Position numbers and translations under genes: made by a program. This document shows, piece after piece, positions 22,301 to 37,300 of a stretch of DNA of 64,000 nt. The stretch is taken from positions 61,477,564-61,541,563 of the forward strand of contig OX235279.1 in the NCBI GenBank assembly GCA_944472155.2, in the 5' to 3' direction. The stretch comes from Trichobilharzia szidati. Lineage: Eukaryota > Platyhelminthes > Trematoda > Strigeidida > Schistosomatidae. How positions within the stretch are numbered: position 1 is the first letter of the stretch; every line of letters begins with the position of its first letter. The notes under the pieces were generated by a model that was not told the DNA's origin, made no database searches, and was given only the letters and a program-made list of their open reading frames with translations.

Positions 22301-25300
22301 TTGAATCCTTGTGTGCGTTGTTGATTTTAAACACTAACTGCGTCTTCTTTTTTTCCATTAAGCAATTTAACCATGTGGTATTAAAGTCCTTCACCTCTAT
22401 TGATCAATAACTGAAGTATTTGAGAATTTTGGTGCAAAGTTCTTTCTTTGTTCAAACATAGGAACTGCTAAACAAGACAAAGGGATTCAACAGGAGATAT
22501 AGATGAGATTTTATTAGCGAAGTCATCTGACGTTTTGCAGCAGGTACATGTGAGAAGTCGTGATTAGAATGAGAAAATCTTATCTAGTGCGTCAAATAAG
22601 GTTATTTCTGGGTGAGGTGAACTCGTTCAATTTGATGCCTAAAACTAATAATCCTAGTAAAAACTACAACACTATGTGGGTACTCTATTGAGCATGAAGT
22701 TCACTTCGGGAACACCTCGACATATGAACCATCTAAACGCTGTCCAAATCCTAAACTAATCTATGTAAAATGAAACAAAGGCCAAAGAAAATTTAAATGC
22801 AAAAAGAAGAAAAATGGTTACTACACTCATACACTGATTAGTGCTACTCTGCAAGCACTTGGGCATGAGTCAAAATCAAAAATGGAAATGAGATCTCGGT
22901 TTAAAGGAGTATACTAACTGTTTAAATAATGTCAGATTGTGAAATGAAGACTAAAGTATGCCACTATAGCACAGTATGAGATTGATAATGAAGTTAACAG
23001 TGCTATAGTTATATTTTAATCTGAGTTTCACAGTTTATTATGATTCTACTTACATTCTGCTTGGTGATATTTGATTCTATTGATCCCCATTGTTTCAAAT
23101 GTTTATGACTGATATTTTATGATGTAAGTGTAAAACCTAATGAGAATTCAATGCGTATTTGCTTGCTTAAATAGTGTTCTAAGATTCCTTCAATACTAGT
23201 ATTCTACTCTTAATTACATTTTTCAGCAATAATCACTCAAAATGCATCGAATAATTCTGAAGTTAATGAGAAATCCAAACGCTGAAAGTATCAGGTGACA
23301 CTTACAATGCTGTGATTTCGATTTCTTTTGGCGATTAGTCAATCTTTATCACACTAGTAGCTAACATAATAAGAAATGACTATCAATTGATACATAGAAA
23401 AACTACAATCCACTGAATAGAGAGCATCTAGCCGTTTATTTTGTATGGGTATGTTGTTCAACAAAGACAGAAATCGACAAAATTCTCGAATAAGACAGAC
23501 ACCTAAAGCAACGTAAGCAGCAATTTTTATATCCTAGTGCACAAACTTTTTACAGCTTAGACATATACAAAAAATTACATAGACAGAAAATGGGTTATTA
23601 GTGCTATTAACGAACTGATACTGCTTTAAAGAACACTTAGTTAACGATACACAAAACACATGCTCAGTAGTGGAAAATTCTGCAAAGAAAAAAATCTACA
23701 CGGTTGACTCGAAATTCAATACAAATTTCACCACAATCAGCAATGAAATCGAACTTTTGAAAGATAAAAACTGTAAAATGAAGTAATACTTAGAGGCTGA
23801 CAGCATTATATATGTAACAGAAAAATATTCAGAAACGTATTCTGTAGAACAGTGAAAAGGTAATTTTGATATAAAACAATGTTAGTATTAAATGAGAATC
23901 GGAAAATCAACAGATTGAATGTGAACAGGCGCATACTGATAACGACAAAGCAAAGTAATAGTCTCCATACTAAAACAGCCCTTTTACACACACACTTTGC
24001 GAAGGAAATACAAAAAATACTGTTTACCTAGCACAGAACATAACGTTTGCGTATACCCACCCTATTAAATGAGAGCTTCAAAACTTACGGCTAACAAAAT
24101 TGACTTCAGGAACTTCATCAGTAAACGACTTCAAATCCACGGGCGAAACGTCATTACCCGTTTCGGAAAGATTTAAATACTGATCAGACTAGTGTAATTA
24201 CCACAAGAAATCAAAGGAATGTCACCCCTCACATTGAACAGCTGGTAAGAATAGACAAAATGTCAACAGAACTAGCCACCTAACACTGTATTAGAGCAAA
24301 CGCAAGACAGTATATTACCGTTTACTAGAACAGTTAGAAATGTGGCGGTAAACATGGTTTACAAAAGACGTCACGATGTCTGAGATTCTGAACAACATGG
24401 CAGCTACTTGAAAGATCCAACGAGGACTTCTGAAAGCTTGACCGTATTATGCATAAATAATCAAACCAAAAAAACAGGAACTTACTTTGATCATCTTCAT
24501 TATTACCACAATTTTGTGATGTAGAACCACGTCTTACATCATCAACTGGTAGAGTACCTGGTAAAGAATCTGGGCGTGACCTGCCACCCAACATTTCCTG
24601 ATCAGAATCTGACTCACTTTCAGTATTGTATGAGACTAAGCCTATCAAAAAGTAATAACGGAATGATAGTTACTGAAATTTCGATACAAAATCAAACTTT
24701 GAAAAGTAATTATAGTAATGATAACCTCATGGTTTCAGTAAGTATACTGTACGCTCTAACGAAATAACTACCTTTCATTAGCGACTAACCACCGGCCAAA
24801 ATGCATACACTGGAAAAGATAATCTAAGTATTTTAGCTTCAGCTACAGAAACAAAACTGGTGAGAACAGATACAATGTTTATTTGAACAAATTACAATTA
24901 CCTTTGATAAAATACTAAACTTAATATTCAGTCCATTTTGTTCAATCTATAGTCTACGCTTCATTTGCTGTTGCTTTAGTCACTTATTTTTTATTTTCTC
25001 GAGCTATTTTACCGTCGAAAATAAATTATGATTGTCTTTTCAAGACATGTCATAAATGTTACTTGTGTATATTGTTACGAGTAGCCCACACCATAGAATG
25101 GCATGTAGACTTCTCAATACTTTCGAAGGCTTAAACTAACAACTAGATGCAAACTAAATAGTAGCATTTATGAGAACTCAGTCTGCCTCGAAAATATAAT
25201 AAGACTAGACGGTGTAGAAAGAAATATCTGAACTGAGCCAACCACATCATGCTACCCCATTTTAAGCACACAAAAAGGTGAACATGTAGAATAAAACTGC

Positions 25301-28300
25301 AAAGTACGAATCTGAAGGTTGAAGAAAATGATTCGACAAGGAACTAAGAGGAAATATTGAGACTTCAAATATGATACAGAATGATATAATTGTGAGTCGT
25401 ATCACCACTTAATTGAATCACTACTCGACGATTCACAAATTTATTTTTCAGGTGTAACAATTCACGTCTAATTTCGACGTTATCACTGCCACTTGTATAG
25501 TCTATATGCTGTGGATAGTTGAATTCAGAAGCTTTTATTGCCACACCGAAGTTAGCACTGAAGATGTGCAAACGGACGACATGAAAACTTGGAAGCGAAC
25601 CATCCAGTTCAGAGAACAAATCACCAAAAAGTCCCATAACTATGTTGTGTCTAGTTTCCATGTCCTTCTACGTATATCCTAGAGACACAATTGTGACGAA
25701 AGGAATTATTTTTATCTGCCACGTGATTTTATTAACAAGTTTATTAGCCTCTGCCTACTCCATAATGAATGAAGCAGACAATTTATTCAACGCTTCACAC
25801 TTGGATGTTATTCGACTCGTGATGGCTGGCATTGCGAACGTACGTTCTCTCCCAATCGGGACTTGTCATCAAGGAGGGATGGCATCTCCACTGGGTTATC
25901 GCACCATCTCTTATTAGCTGATGCAACTGTTGAATTTCTTGTCGTTTAACATCACTGGACCAATGCATTAAACAAGAATTTGAACTGCACCAGGAAGATC
26001 ACATCCTACATAGTCTGAAACAACCAGCTTTTTAAATGATGACAGCTCTACTCCTGATAGATGGAAATAATGAATATTCAATAGTAGATCTACACGAAAA
26101 TCAAACTAAAATGGTAGTGTAAGGCATGTCTGGTAAAAATATCCTATTTATCATAACTTTAAACATGAGTGAGTCAGTTTTCAACACTTTCATAGTTAAA
26201 GATCTCAGCAAGAGCTTCAGATTGACAAGAATCAGGAAACAAACACCATAATATCTCGATACAACCATATAAATATGCACACATAATGTAAGTTGAAAAT
26301 CTTGAACAGCGTTACACAAAGCATTTGTACGTCCACAGTTGCGGAAGTTCTTCGAATCTACCTGGGACAATTTTGAGTAAATAACTACTAAAAAAATCCT
26401 ACCGGGTATACTATTTTATTCACCTCTGTACTTCATGTATTACACAACAAATACCACTAGTTTCTGAATCCAGCATCTAAGCTAAAGAGATAAACCGTAG
26501 TGAAAATTTAGATAAAACGGTTTATCTCCGTTGGTCCAGCGGTTCGGTATCATGTGAGCAGTAGTTACAAAAACCTGATAATACATATAAGAATTCAATT
26601 ACAGTTAGTAAATATATTACTTATATAGCTAAAATAGGTCAATGTTTGAGAGCATTTTCCTTGAAACAGCTGCGATTCAAACACATGACAAAGAACCAAA
26701 TAGACTGATAACGCGCAAACAATTTTTATAACAGAAGTCGCGTGAATCGTAGTTCACTTTATCAAGTACCTGATAACTTCATTTGAAATAGCGAAAGTGA
26801 AAAAGAACAGTAATGGTATACATGTTTGAATGACAATAAATAAAATGATATCTTTCCAGGTTTATTTGAATTCAAACTTCTGCACACTAAACGACAAGAA
26901 GTCAGTTATAAAGCACATAACACATGAGTCACTAATGGGTACTGTTAACTCACCTAAAAGAGGATACGGCGAATCATCGGTTGATGAGTCTTTCTTCCGC
27001 GCTCTGTTATCGGGTTTGCCTGAAATAGCTTCCAAAGTTAGTGCCTCATGTGCTACGTCGTCGATCAGTTCAGTTGTAACAACAAGCAGAGCTTCGGTTA
27101 ATGTGCGAGTGATAAAACGAGCCTAGAAATATGTAATGAAATTCATCAATGATAAAAAACCAATTTGTAATGAGATTTCACCGGTTAACAGAAAACATGA
27201 CATCCCCATGTCATCACACGGGCTATTTTTCATTACCATAAAACCTACACTTGTTAAACAAAGCAAGAGCAATAAACGCAGAACAGATAACATCAGTTTT
27301 TATTTCGCATATTCCGTTCACCTGCCTACAATATGAATAAAAAAATTTCACAAAAACAGGGTGGAACATACTCCTGAGCATCTTTAAGAGATAATTATAA
27401 TGTCAGAAGTGTGAATTGAAAACCTCACACAGTTCTCTCCAATAGGAAACTCAAACAATCTGGAATCACTTAACCTCTACTTTTACAGTATCTTACATGT
27501 TGTCCTTTACTGCTTTCACTTAGTCTTTCCTGGGCTACTGGAAAAAGTCTATGTCATTTTTAGAAGGGTATTAAAGGTTGTCAGTATGGCAAGTGGTGTG
27601 CAACTTAGTCAGATTGTTACTACATTAGTCAATAGACATCTCAACTCATGTGAGAAATGGTCCAAATCCATATTGTTTGACCCGCAACAACCCCTCTATT
27701 TTCAACTCTCCTTGCATCTCATTGGAGAGGAATAGATATCATTATAAAAGATTATATACTGGTACAACTAAGTATAAAAACTCAACGAAAACATACCTGA
27801 CCCCCGTCCAATGTGATAGAGATAATGTCAAACAAAATCATTGGCTCTTTTATCCTCTCCTATTTGTAATTTATGGTGACACTATTTCAACTAACTTATC
27901 ATTTTAGATATTAACACTATTATCATTATTTTACACTTTTTGTACATTTTTGACTTTAAACAATTGGTTCCCTTTATAAATTTCGATAAAGAAAGGAAGA
28001 CGAAATTTGCAGTATAAAATGATATCATTCTATTCCACTGGTTCTCATCAGCTGCAGACTACCTGAAATTACAATGGTTATATAAATGATAATAACATAC
28101 TTTAATGTTTGAGCAGTAGTAGAGAAGAGATAAAATTGACGCATCCAAAAAAGAATGAAAGCATTACAATTTTTACTTTAAGTTATCATCATCAATTTAT
28201 ACACTTTTAAAGTTGAAAAGAGGGGGAGAGGGGTAAGACAGAAAACAGAAAAATTGATTAACAGAAACAGTGTTAGCTTGTAGGTTCACATAGCAACTCC

Positions 28301-31300
28301 AAAAAACAAAGGTGGTTACAGTTTATGAGATTAAGATTTGTTCAGTGAGTTGAGATCACTGAATTAGATGACTAATTATTGTAATCAAAATCAAAATTCA
28401 GTTACCAAGGGAGTGAGAGGTTAATCACACTCTCTTTCTGTATGCATAAGTCTGGTTTAAATCGTTTGATTGCGATCGCTTCGGCAAATCGTAGTAAATT
28501 TGCTGTCTTTTGTCTATTTAATATTTTGAAGGACTTAGAAATCTTTACGAGATGTCCGGTATCAACAATATGTCTGGTAATTGCACTCTGAGAATATTTG
28601 CTTCCTTTCAGGCATAGGTTTCTTGGAATATGTTCAGAAAACCGGATAGAAGCCCTTCTTTCTGTCCTTCCAATGTACTTGCTCCCGCAAGTGCACGTAA
28701 ATTCATAAACGCAGTTGGAGGTGACATGAGCAGGGTATTTATCCAGTTTTGAGTGGATTATAGAAGGAGTGGTGCTGTATACTGTTATGAGTTTTGCTGC
28801 CGGGAAGCTTCTATTTATTGCTCCTTTCAGTCTTCTGTCAATCTTTTGTGACACTGCATCTCCTTTGAATGGGAGACAAATAAACACTTTTTTTCTTTTC
28901 TACAGTTGGATGCTTTTCTTTCTTATCTTTTTCTCTGCTATACTTCTGTATAAATCCCTTAGGGTATCCATTTTCCCTCAGGCATTTCTCGACGAAATCT
29001 AGTTCTTCTTCGACCTTGTTTGGTGAACATAGCTTCCTGGCTCTGTCGTACAAAGTCCTCACTAATCCACGTTTATAGCTTATGGGACAAAAGCTGTTAT
29101 AGTGAAGATATTGTCCAGTCCAGGTTTCTTTTCTATAAATGGACTTTTCGATCATACCTTCGTTTGTTCTTTTTACATTTAGATCCAGGAAATTGAACTC
29201 ATTTTTATGTTCATATTCCATGGTGAATTTGATATTTGGATGGATCTCATTTAGGCGATCATATAATGCCGATGCGTGATCCATGTCGTTGCAAACAACA
29301 AATGTGTCATCAACATATCGGCGATAGTAGGTTGTTCCATTGATAGCAGAACTTAGTTGTGTCTGTTAAAGGTATCCCATGAAGATATCAGCCAGGATAG
29401 GTCCCAGAGGTGAACCCATCGCGACCCTATCAATTTGTCGGTAGAGTTAATTGTTGAATTTGAATTGTATATCTCTTGTGCAGAGCAGCAGTAGTCGCTT
29501 CATCTGTTTCCGGTAATGGTAGTAGATCCATTTGTTTATAAATGATATCAATCGTTTCCATCAGTGGTACGTTTGTGAACAAGGAGGTCACATCATACGA
29601 TACCATGAGTTTGTCTGATATGTCAATATTGTCAACTTCCTTGGAAAATTGGTAGCTATCCTTCAGGCTATGGGTTGCAAATTTAATTCGAAGTGGCTCT
29701 ATAGAATCAGCTAACCACCGAGCTAACTTGTGGCATGGTGAGTCAATCATTGACAAGATTGGTCTTAAAGGCACATTTGCTTTATGGATTTTTGGTAGGC
29801 CGTACATTGACGACAGGCATCCACTTTTTGACTTCAGTTTATTGTATGTTTCGCTGTTGATTAGTTTCTTCATTAGAAGTTCTTTGAAACATTTATTTAC
29901 TCTAGTTTCAAACGACGTTGTGGCATCTCTTTTGTTGTCTACTTGGAATTTATATTCATAAAATGATGACAATTCTAAGCGGCCAAGAGAAATTCCAAGT
30001 AGACAACAAAAGAGATGCCACAACGTCGTTTGAAACTAGAGTAAATAAATGTCTCAAAGAACTTCTAATGAAGAAACTAATCAACAGCGAAACATACAAT
30101 AAACTGAAGTCAAAAAGTGGATGCCTGTCGTCAATGTACGGCCTACCAAAAATCCATAAAGCAAATGTGCCTTTAAGACCAATCTTGTCAATGATTGACT
30201 CACCATGCCACAAGTTAGCTCGGTGGTTAGCTGATTCTATAGAGCCACTTCGAATTAAATTTGCAACCCATAGCCTGAAGGATAGCTACCAATTTTCCAA
30301 GGAAGTTGACAATATTGACATATCAGACAAACTCATGGTATCGTATGATGTGACCTCCTTGTTCACAAACGTACCACTGATGGAAACGATTGATATCATT
30401 TATAAACAAATGGATCTACTACCATTACCGGAAACAGATGAAGCGACTACTGCTGCTCTGCACAAGAGATATACAATTCAAATTCAACAATTAACTCTAC
30501 CGACAAATTGATAGGGTCGCGATGGGTTCACCTCTGGGACCTATCCTGGCTGATATCTTCATGGGATACCTTTAACAGACACAACTAAGTTCTGCTATCA
30601 ATGGAACAACCTACTATCGCCGATATGTTGATGACACATTTGTTGTTTGCAACGACATGGATCACGCATCGGCATTATATGATCGCCTAAATGAGATCCA
30701 TCCAAATATCAAATTCACTATGGAATATGAACATAAAAATGAGTTCAATTTCCTGGATCTAAATGTAAAAAGAACAAACGAAGGTATGATCGAAAAGTCC
30801 ATTTATAGAAAAGAAACCTGAACTGGACAATATCTTCACTATAACAGCTTTTGTCCCATAAGCTATAAACGTGGATTAGTGAGGACTTTGTACGACAGAG
30901 CCAGGAAGCTATGTTCACCAAACAAGGTCGAAGAAGAACTAGATTTCGTCGAGAAATGCCTGAGGGAAAATGGATACCCTAAGGGATTTATACAGAAGTA
31001 TAGCAGAGAAAAAGATAAGAAGGAAAAGCATCCAACTGTAGAAAAGAAAAAAAGTGTTTATTTGTCTCCCATTCAAAGGAGATGCAGTGTCACAAAAGAT
31101 TGACAGAAGACTGAAAGGAGCAATAAATAGAAGCTTCCCGGCAGCAAAACTCATAACAGTATACAGCACCACTCCTTCTATAATCCACTCAAAACTGGAT
31201 AAATACCCTGCTGATGTCACCTCCAACTGCGTTTATGAATTTACGTGCACTTGCGGGAGCAAGTACATTGGAAGGACAGAAAGAAGGGCTTCTATCCGGT

Positions 31301-34300
31301 TTTCTGAACATATTCCAAGAAACCTATGCCTGAAAGGAAGCAAATATTCTCAGAGTGCAATTACCAGACATATTGTTGATACCGGACATCTCGTAGAGAT
31401 TTCTAAGTCCTTCAAAATATTAAATAGACAAAGGACAGCAAATTTACTACGATTTGCCGAAGCGATCGCAATCAAACGATTTAAACCAGACTTATGCATA
31501 CAGAAAGAGAGTGTGATTAACCTCTCACTCCCTTGGTAACTGAATTTTGATTTTGATTACAATAATTAGTCATCTAATTCAGTGATCTCAACTCACTGAA
31601 CAAATCTTAATCTCATAAACTGTAACCACCTTTGTTTTTTGGAGTTGCTATGTGAACCTACAAGCTAACACTGTTTCTGTTAATCAATTTTTCTGTTTTC
31701 TGTCTTACCCCTCCCCCCTCTTTTCAACTTTAAAAGTGTATAAATTGATGATGATAACTTAAACTAAAAATTGTAATGCTTTCATTCTTTTTTGGATGCG
31801 TCAATTTTATCTCTTCTCTACTACTACTCAAACATTAAAGTATGTTATTATCATTTATATAACCATTGTAATTTCAGGTAGTCTGCAGCTGATGAGAACC
31901 TGTGGAATAGAATGATATCATTTTATACTGCAAATTTCGTCTTCCTTTCTCTATCGAAATTTATAAAGGGAACCAATTGTTTAAAGTCAAAAATGTACAA
32001 AAAGTGTAAAATAATGATAATAGTGTTAATATCTAAAATGATAAGTTAGTTGAAATAGTGTCACCATAAATTACAAATAGGAGAGGATAAAAGAGCCAAT
32101 GATTTTGTTTGACATTATCTCTATCACATTGGACGGGGGTCAGGTATGTTTTCGTTGAGTTTTTATACTTAGTTGTACCAGTATATAATCTTTTATAATG
32201 ATTTCTATTCCTCTCCAATGAGATGCAAGGAGAGTTGAAAATAGAGGGGTTGTTGCGGGTCAAACAATATGGATTTGGACCATTTCTCACATGAGTTGAG
32301 ATGTCTATTGACTAATGTAGTAACAATCTGACTAAGTTGCACACCACTTGCCATACTGACAACCTTTAATACCCTTCTAAAAATGACATAGACTTTTTCC
32401 AGTAGCCCAGGAAAGACTAAGTGAAAGCAGTAAAGGACAACATGTAAGATACTGTAAAAGTAGAGGTTAGGTGATTCCAGATTGTTTGAGTTTCCCATTC
32501 GAGAGAACTGTGTGAGGTTTTCAATTCACGCTTCTGACATTATAATTATCTCTTAAACATGCACAATGCTAAGCCTATGAGTTAACAACGAACTCAAACA
32601 CGGTGAAAACCTTGAGGGAATGTGACTAACGGCTGAGTGGAAATGATGAACTACTGTGTTTTGCGTTAAGAGATTACACGACAGCGCCATCAGAACAAGG
32701 CAACAAAAGTACAGTTTACTATGATGATAGAATGACTAAACAGGTTAAAGGATTTCATAGATGACAATATCCTTCTAATACTACGTATATGTTCTAGATG
32801 ACTGACACTGTCTCTTTTCAATGTTATTAAATTAAATTATGCCAACTGTTTCATGAGACTGATGAACTTATCACACTGCATTAGATATCTTAACACAAGC
32901 AAACAGAGAGGGACTGCAATCAGACCACGTTGCAATTAATGCGATTATATGACCATTCCTTACAGGCACCCACATACGAAGTATGAGCGGCATTGTAAGT
33001 GAAATACAAGAGTCAGCAATACTAATTCCCAAACACTTGAATCATTATGTATTTTCTATCGTCTTAAACAAACAATCTTGTGGCATTAATCTCATCAATG
33101 ATATCAATGGTTTGAGGCCGAAACCTGTGTATTTATCAACCATCCTTTAAGGTTCCATCAAACAGCTCGTCCTAATCAGTGGCGGTTAATTACACTGTCA
33201 GCAAGCTGAACCGAAGCACATGAATCATAGTTTCGTAGATCTGATGTAAATAAGATACTTTTGGTTTTAGAGACTTCAAAATATAGTTTTATAAAATGAT
33301 TAAGTTAGTAAAATTACCCTATTTAAAAGCTAGAGCTACAGTTACACAAATATACACCGCCTAGACCGTTTACAACCCCACAACCACATGAAGCTTCAAA
33401 AATTAAATTATGTTCTGGAATTAGTAACAAAACTGCTCATATCAGAGTTAGAAGTTAGTCGAGTTTATTCACTGAGATTTCAAAAATTAAGGTAACAAGC
33501 CGACAGTTGCTAGAGTGCTAACTTAATGAGTATCAGTACACACTAGGTGGAAGAACTGGCCAAAAAACTGTCTAATTTCGGAGGTTCTGCAAAACTACTA
33601 AACACTTACGGAAAAGAATACATCTTATTTAAGGTAGGAAGTAAACGCTAAATAACTATACTTGGAACTGCTGAAAAAGGAGGAAACTAATATATACACA
33701 TACAGAAATGAAATCAAAATATTTCCTTACCGTTTCATCTCTTTGTTCTTCATCCGACAACGAAGCGAATAACTCACAAAATTCTTGCTGAGATAACGGA
33801 TGGATAGGCTGTTGGTGCACACCAGTTTGAATACGAAAGTTCCAACATTCGTGAAACCAAATATACATCAAACATGTGGCATAGAATAAGTAGGAGGATC
33901 AACTTCAATAAAGTTACAATACATGCCAATTGGTCAAAGTTATACGTAAAAAATAACTTAAAAATTTCGCAAAAGTTTACTTTTCCTGGTTTTTCTTCAA
34001 AAATAGTGCTTTTTATAGAATAACTCATTCGCTACAAATGAGTCTACTGTGCAGGAAAGCTTACTTTCCAATAAAGTGAAACAACTTGGGAGGAACAGAA
34101 GTAAAGTATCTTTGATTTCAAAGGTGAAAAAGTCTACAATAAGTCTAAACACCAAGCAGTAGCGGGACGATAAAGAACTGAAATTCGCTTACAAGCTTCA
34201 ATAAGCTTACCGTTATTGATTTCGTAGCATCGGATAAAATACTTTGAGAATTAATTGTAGCTAATTGTTTTACCGCACTATTAGGGCTTCTACTGCCTTC

Positions 34301-37300
34301 CGATGGTTCAACCAGTTGAATTCCAGGTGATGAAGGGGGGTAAGGACTAACTTGGTTATTAACGGGACTATTTGACACATCAGTAAGATTCTCCTCCTCT
34401 TTGGATACATCATCATCCGATCTTTTATTGTTATTTGGTAACAAAGAGTTCACAATGTTGGAATCAGTTTTAGTTTCATCCTCCATAACGATATCACCCT
34501 CATCATCTCTTTCGGCATTTGGTGCAGCCCCTAAAACTAATGAAAAATGAAAAAATTTAAAATCCTGACTTATGAAAAAAATGCAAAGCAGGGTAGGAAA
34601 TAACTACCCTATCTACTGCTGAAAGTCCAGTGCAACTCAATGGAACCAACGACAGCAAAGTGCTTACCATACATATATAATGCCTGATGATGAGCCTCTT
34701 GACGAACCATATGGATACAAATGTGCTAGTTTCAAACCACAACTGCGGTTGACTAAATCGATCTTGTTGATTAAGATGTCAATATGTTAGTAACCAGTGA
34801 TTGAACCACTGGTTGAGATGGCCTGGATCGTGCGAAATGACCTTTTAATCACCTGGATTTTGAAAATTCGCACTTATCTTAATGTATTCATACATAAGTG
34901 TGTATTCTGCACACGTTTGTTGATTTCTTTTGTCTACTTTTGTATGTCTCTGCACTTGATCTGATGCACTTTTGGGCAACTACGTAGTATCATTAGACTT
35001 CACAAAGTAAATGTAGCTCACAGTTTAGTACTGGGTGACTGAGTTCTAGCTATCTAACGAAGAGGGTAAAATGAAATCAGACATCATTTCTTAAAACGAT
35101 ATCTGTAACAGAAAGAAATAGCTAGCACTTGAGCACTTTACAAAACCGCACAAATTCATAGATGAAAAGATCAGACTAATTTGCCCAGTGAGCCCAAGTA
35201 AGGCTGAATGAATACCCATAGCTTTTTAGTGCTACCCTAAAAATATAGAGAGAACGGTTTACATAAACGCCTTTGAATAGCAAATACTAGTAATGAGATA
35301 ATGTTGAAGTCATTGAAAATATCCGTTTCTCTAATAAAAACTCACTATTTTATTTACCATATTTTTGTAGTTGAATACTTTTGTAATCTATGATGAGCTT
35401 CGCCCTGTGGATGCTCCTTAGTGAGCAGTGTCGAGATTTGACGGCGTTCAAATCACGACATTATTTCCGACAAAACAATAAGACGCAATTTAGAAATGTG
35501 GTCTTGACCTGCACAGGTCGATTCGTTCTCCCTATGGACATATGACCACACACAAATGTAAACTGGTAAACACAGTGGGAGGTGACACTACTGTTCGGAT
35601 GTTAGGGGGGCTCGCAGGATAACATAAATCTCGTTTTCTCTATGAAAATTAGTTTAACTGCATAATAAGTTCTATTCAGTGCCGCATCGAATCTTTGTTT
35701 AGTGATCAGACTTTGGTGATCACCTTTCAACGGTAAAGAGCTGACTGAATTGATCAAACCCTTTTGACACTTCCGTAGCGTTGAATGAATATTAGGGGGT
35801 TGTTATTGTTTAATAATATTTTAGTGAGGCTTGTACTTATTCTGCAATGGTATCTTATGAATATATCTGTTGAGCACGTCTGAACAAGCAATTAACTAAT
35901 GCTTACTTACTTTACTTTACTTCGGCTATCTCCTACGAGAGGATGAGCCGGCTTCATGAACATCTCGAATCATCGCTGCCCAGGCGCGGCGATCTGATGC
36001 AAGGTTTTGCGACAGGGTTATCCAATTCTTGTTCCACAGACGGAGTCCGTAGACGGTTTGTAGCCCCAGGCACTCCATATCAGCCTTGACTGTACCAAGC
36101 CATGTTTTCAGCTGTCCACCCCTGCGACATCGCCAAGATGGTAATGGCGAGGGATTTAGAACTGATTTGACCAGATCGTCATCTGGTCGGCGCAGAACAT
36201 GGCCAAACCACCGAAGGCGACGTTGCTGGACCAGTACTGGAATTTGGTTGATGTTGTAGCAACGACGACGCACTTCTTCGTTGGAGAGTTTGTCCTGCCA
36301 ACGAACATGCAGGATGTACCTGAGGCACTAATGGTCTACTACCTCGAGTCTGCGCAGATCTTCCGCGCGAAGAGGCCAGGTTTCACAGCCATGCAGGAGA
36401 ACGGATCGTATGGAGGCTTGGTAAACCCGAATTTTAGTGCTGAGACTGATTTCCCTCTTGCTCCATAGAACGCTCCTCAGCTGAAGAAACGCATTCCAGG
36501 CGTTGGAGATTCGCGCATTCACCTCGTTTTTCGCTTGACCGTTGGGAAGCATTATGGATCCCAGATATCTGAAGGATGGCACAGTTTCAATAGGTGCTCC
36601 ATTCAGGTATAAGATTTCATCATTGCTGGTGGATGTGTTCGAAAACATTTTGGATTTGGAAGTGTTAATTTCCAAACCGATAGTGGACGCGAGGTGGTTT
36701 ATCTGATCGAGCGCCTGTTGCATATCGGGGAAGTTTTCAGCTAATAACACGACGTCGTCGGCGAATTCAAGGTCGGTTATGTGAATATCGGGCGAAAGTT
36801 GGACGCCGTGGTGCTCGGTTAGGGCGTGCCGCAAAATCCAATCAATTGTGAAGTTGAACAGGATGGGGGATGCTGGACAACCTTGCCGGACGCCGCTGGT
36901 TCCCTCAAAAGTGCGAGACTCTTCACCGTTCACTCGGACTCGAGCTTTGGTGTTGGAGTAGTATGACCTGAGCAGGTTGATTAGCTTGGTCGGAACTCCG
37001 TCGAGCTCCATTAGATACCAGAGTGCTCCTCGATCAACTGAATCGAATGCCGCTCGGAAGTCGATGAAACAAGCAACCGTCGGCTGTTGGAAATTGTCCC
37101 TGTGTTTTCAAAAATTCTTCGCAGTGTGAATAATTGATCAATACAGCTTCTTCCGGGTCGAAATCCTGCTTGATTTGGCCTTGTTCGCACGTGGCGTTCG
37201 GCAGCGAAGCGGTTCAGGAGAATAGTAACAAACACCTTAGCAGCGATATCAATCAGACTTATGTCTCGGTAGTTCTCACATATTGACCTGTCTCCCTTTT

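Larger units (their letters stand above)
27383..32557. repeat. 5.2-kb palindrome: inverted duplication of a Penelope-like element
   Basis: Two arms of about 2.57 kb (27383-29951 and 29990-32557) are reverse complements with only scattered substitutions and about a one-base length difference. They are separated by a 38-base spacer (29952-29989). Each arm carries the reverse transcriptase, GIY-YIG endonuclease and downstream region of one Penelope-like element; the 5' part of the element is missing from both. The RT ends meet at the centre, so the copies are head to head and transcribe outward. It fills most of PNISR intron 5. Arm identity and the shared breaks indicate one duplication event or strong gene conversion. 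Confidence 0.93.

Noticed and set aside
26521..26560. tRNA-like 5' half (GTTGGTCCAGCGGTTCGG)
   Set aside because: It has an A-box-like sequence only, with no B box, T arm or acceptor pairing downstream.
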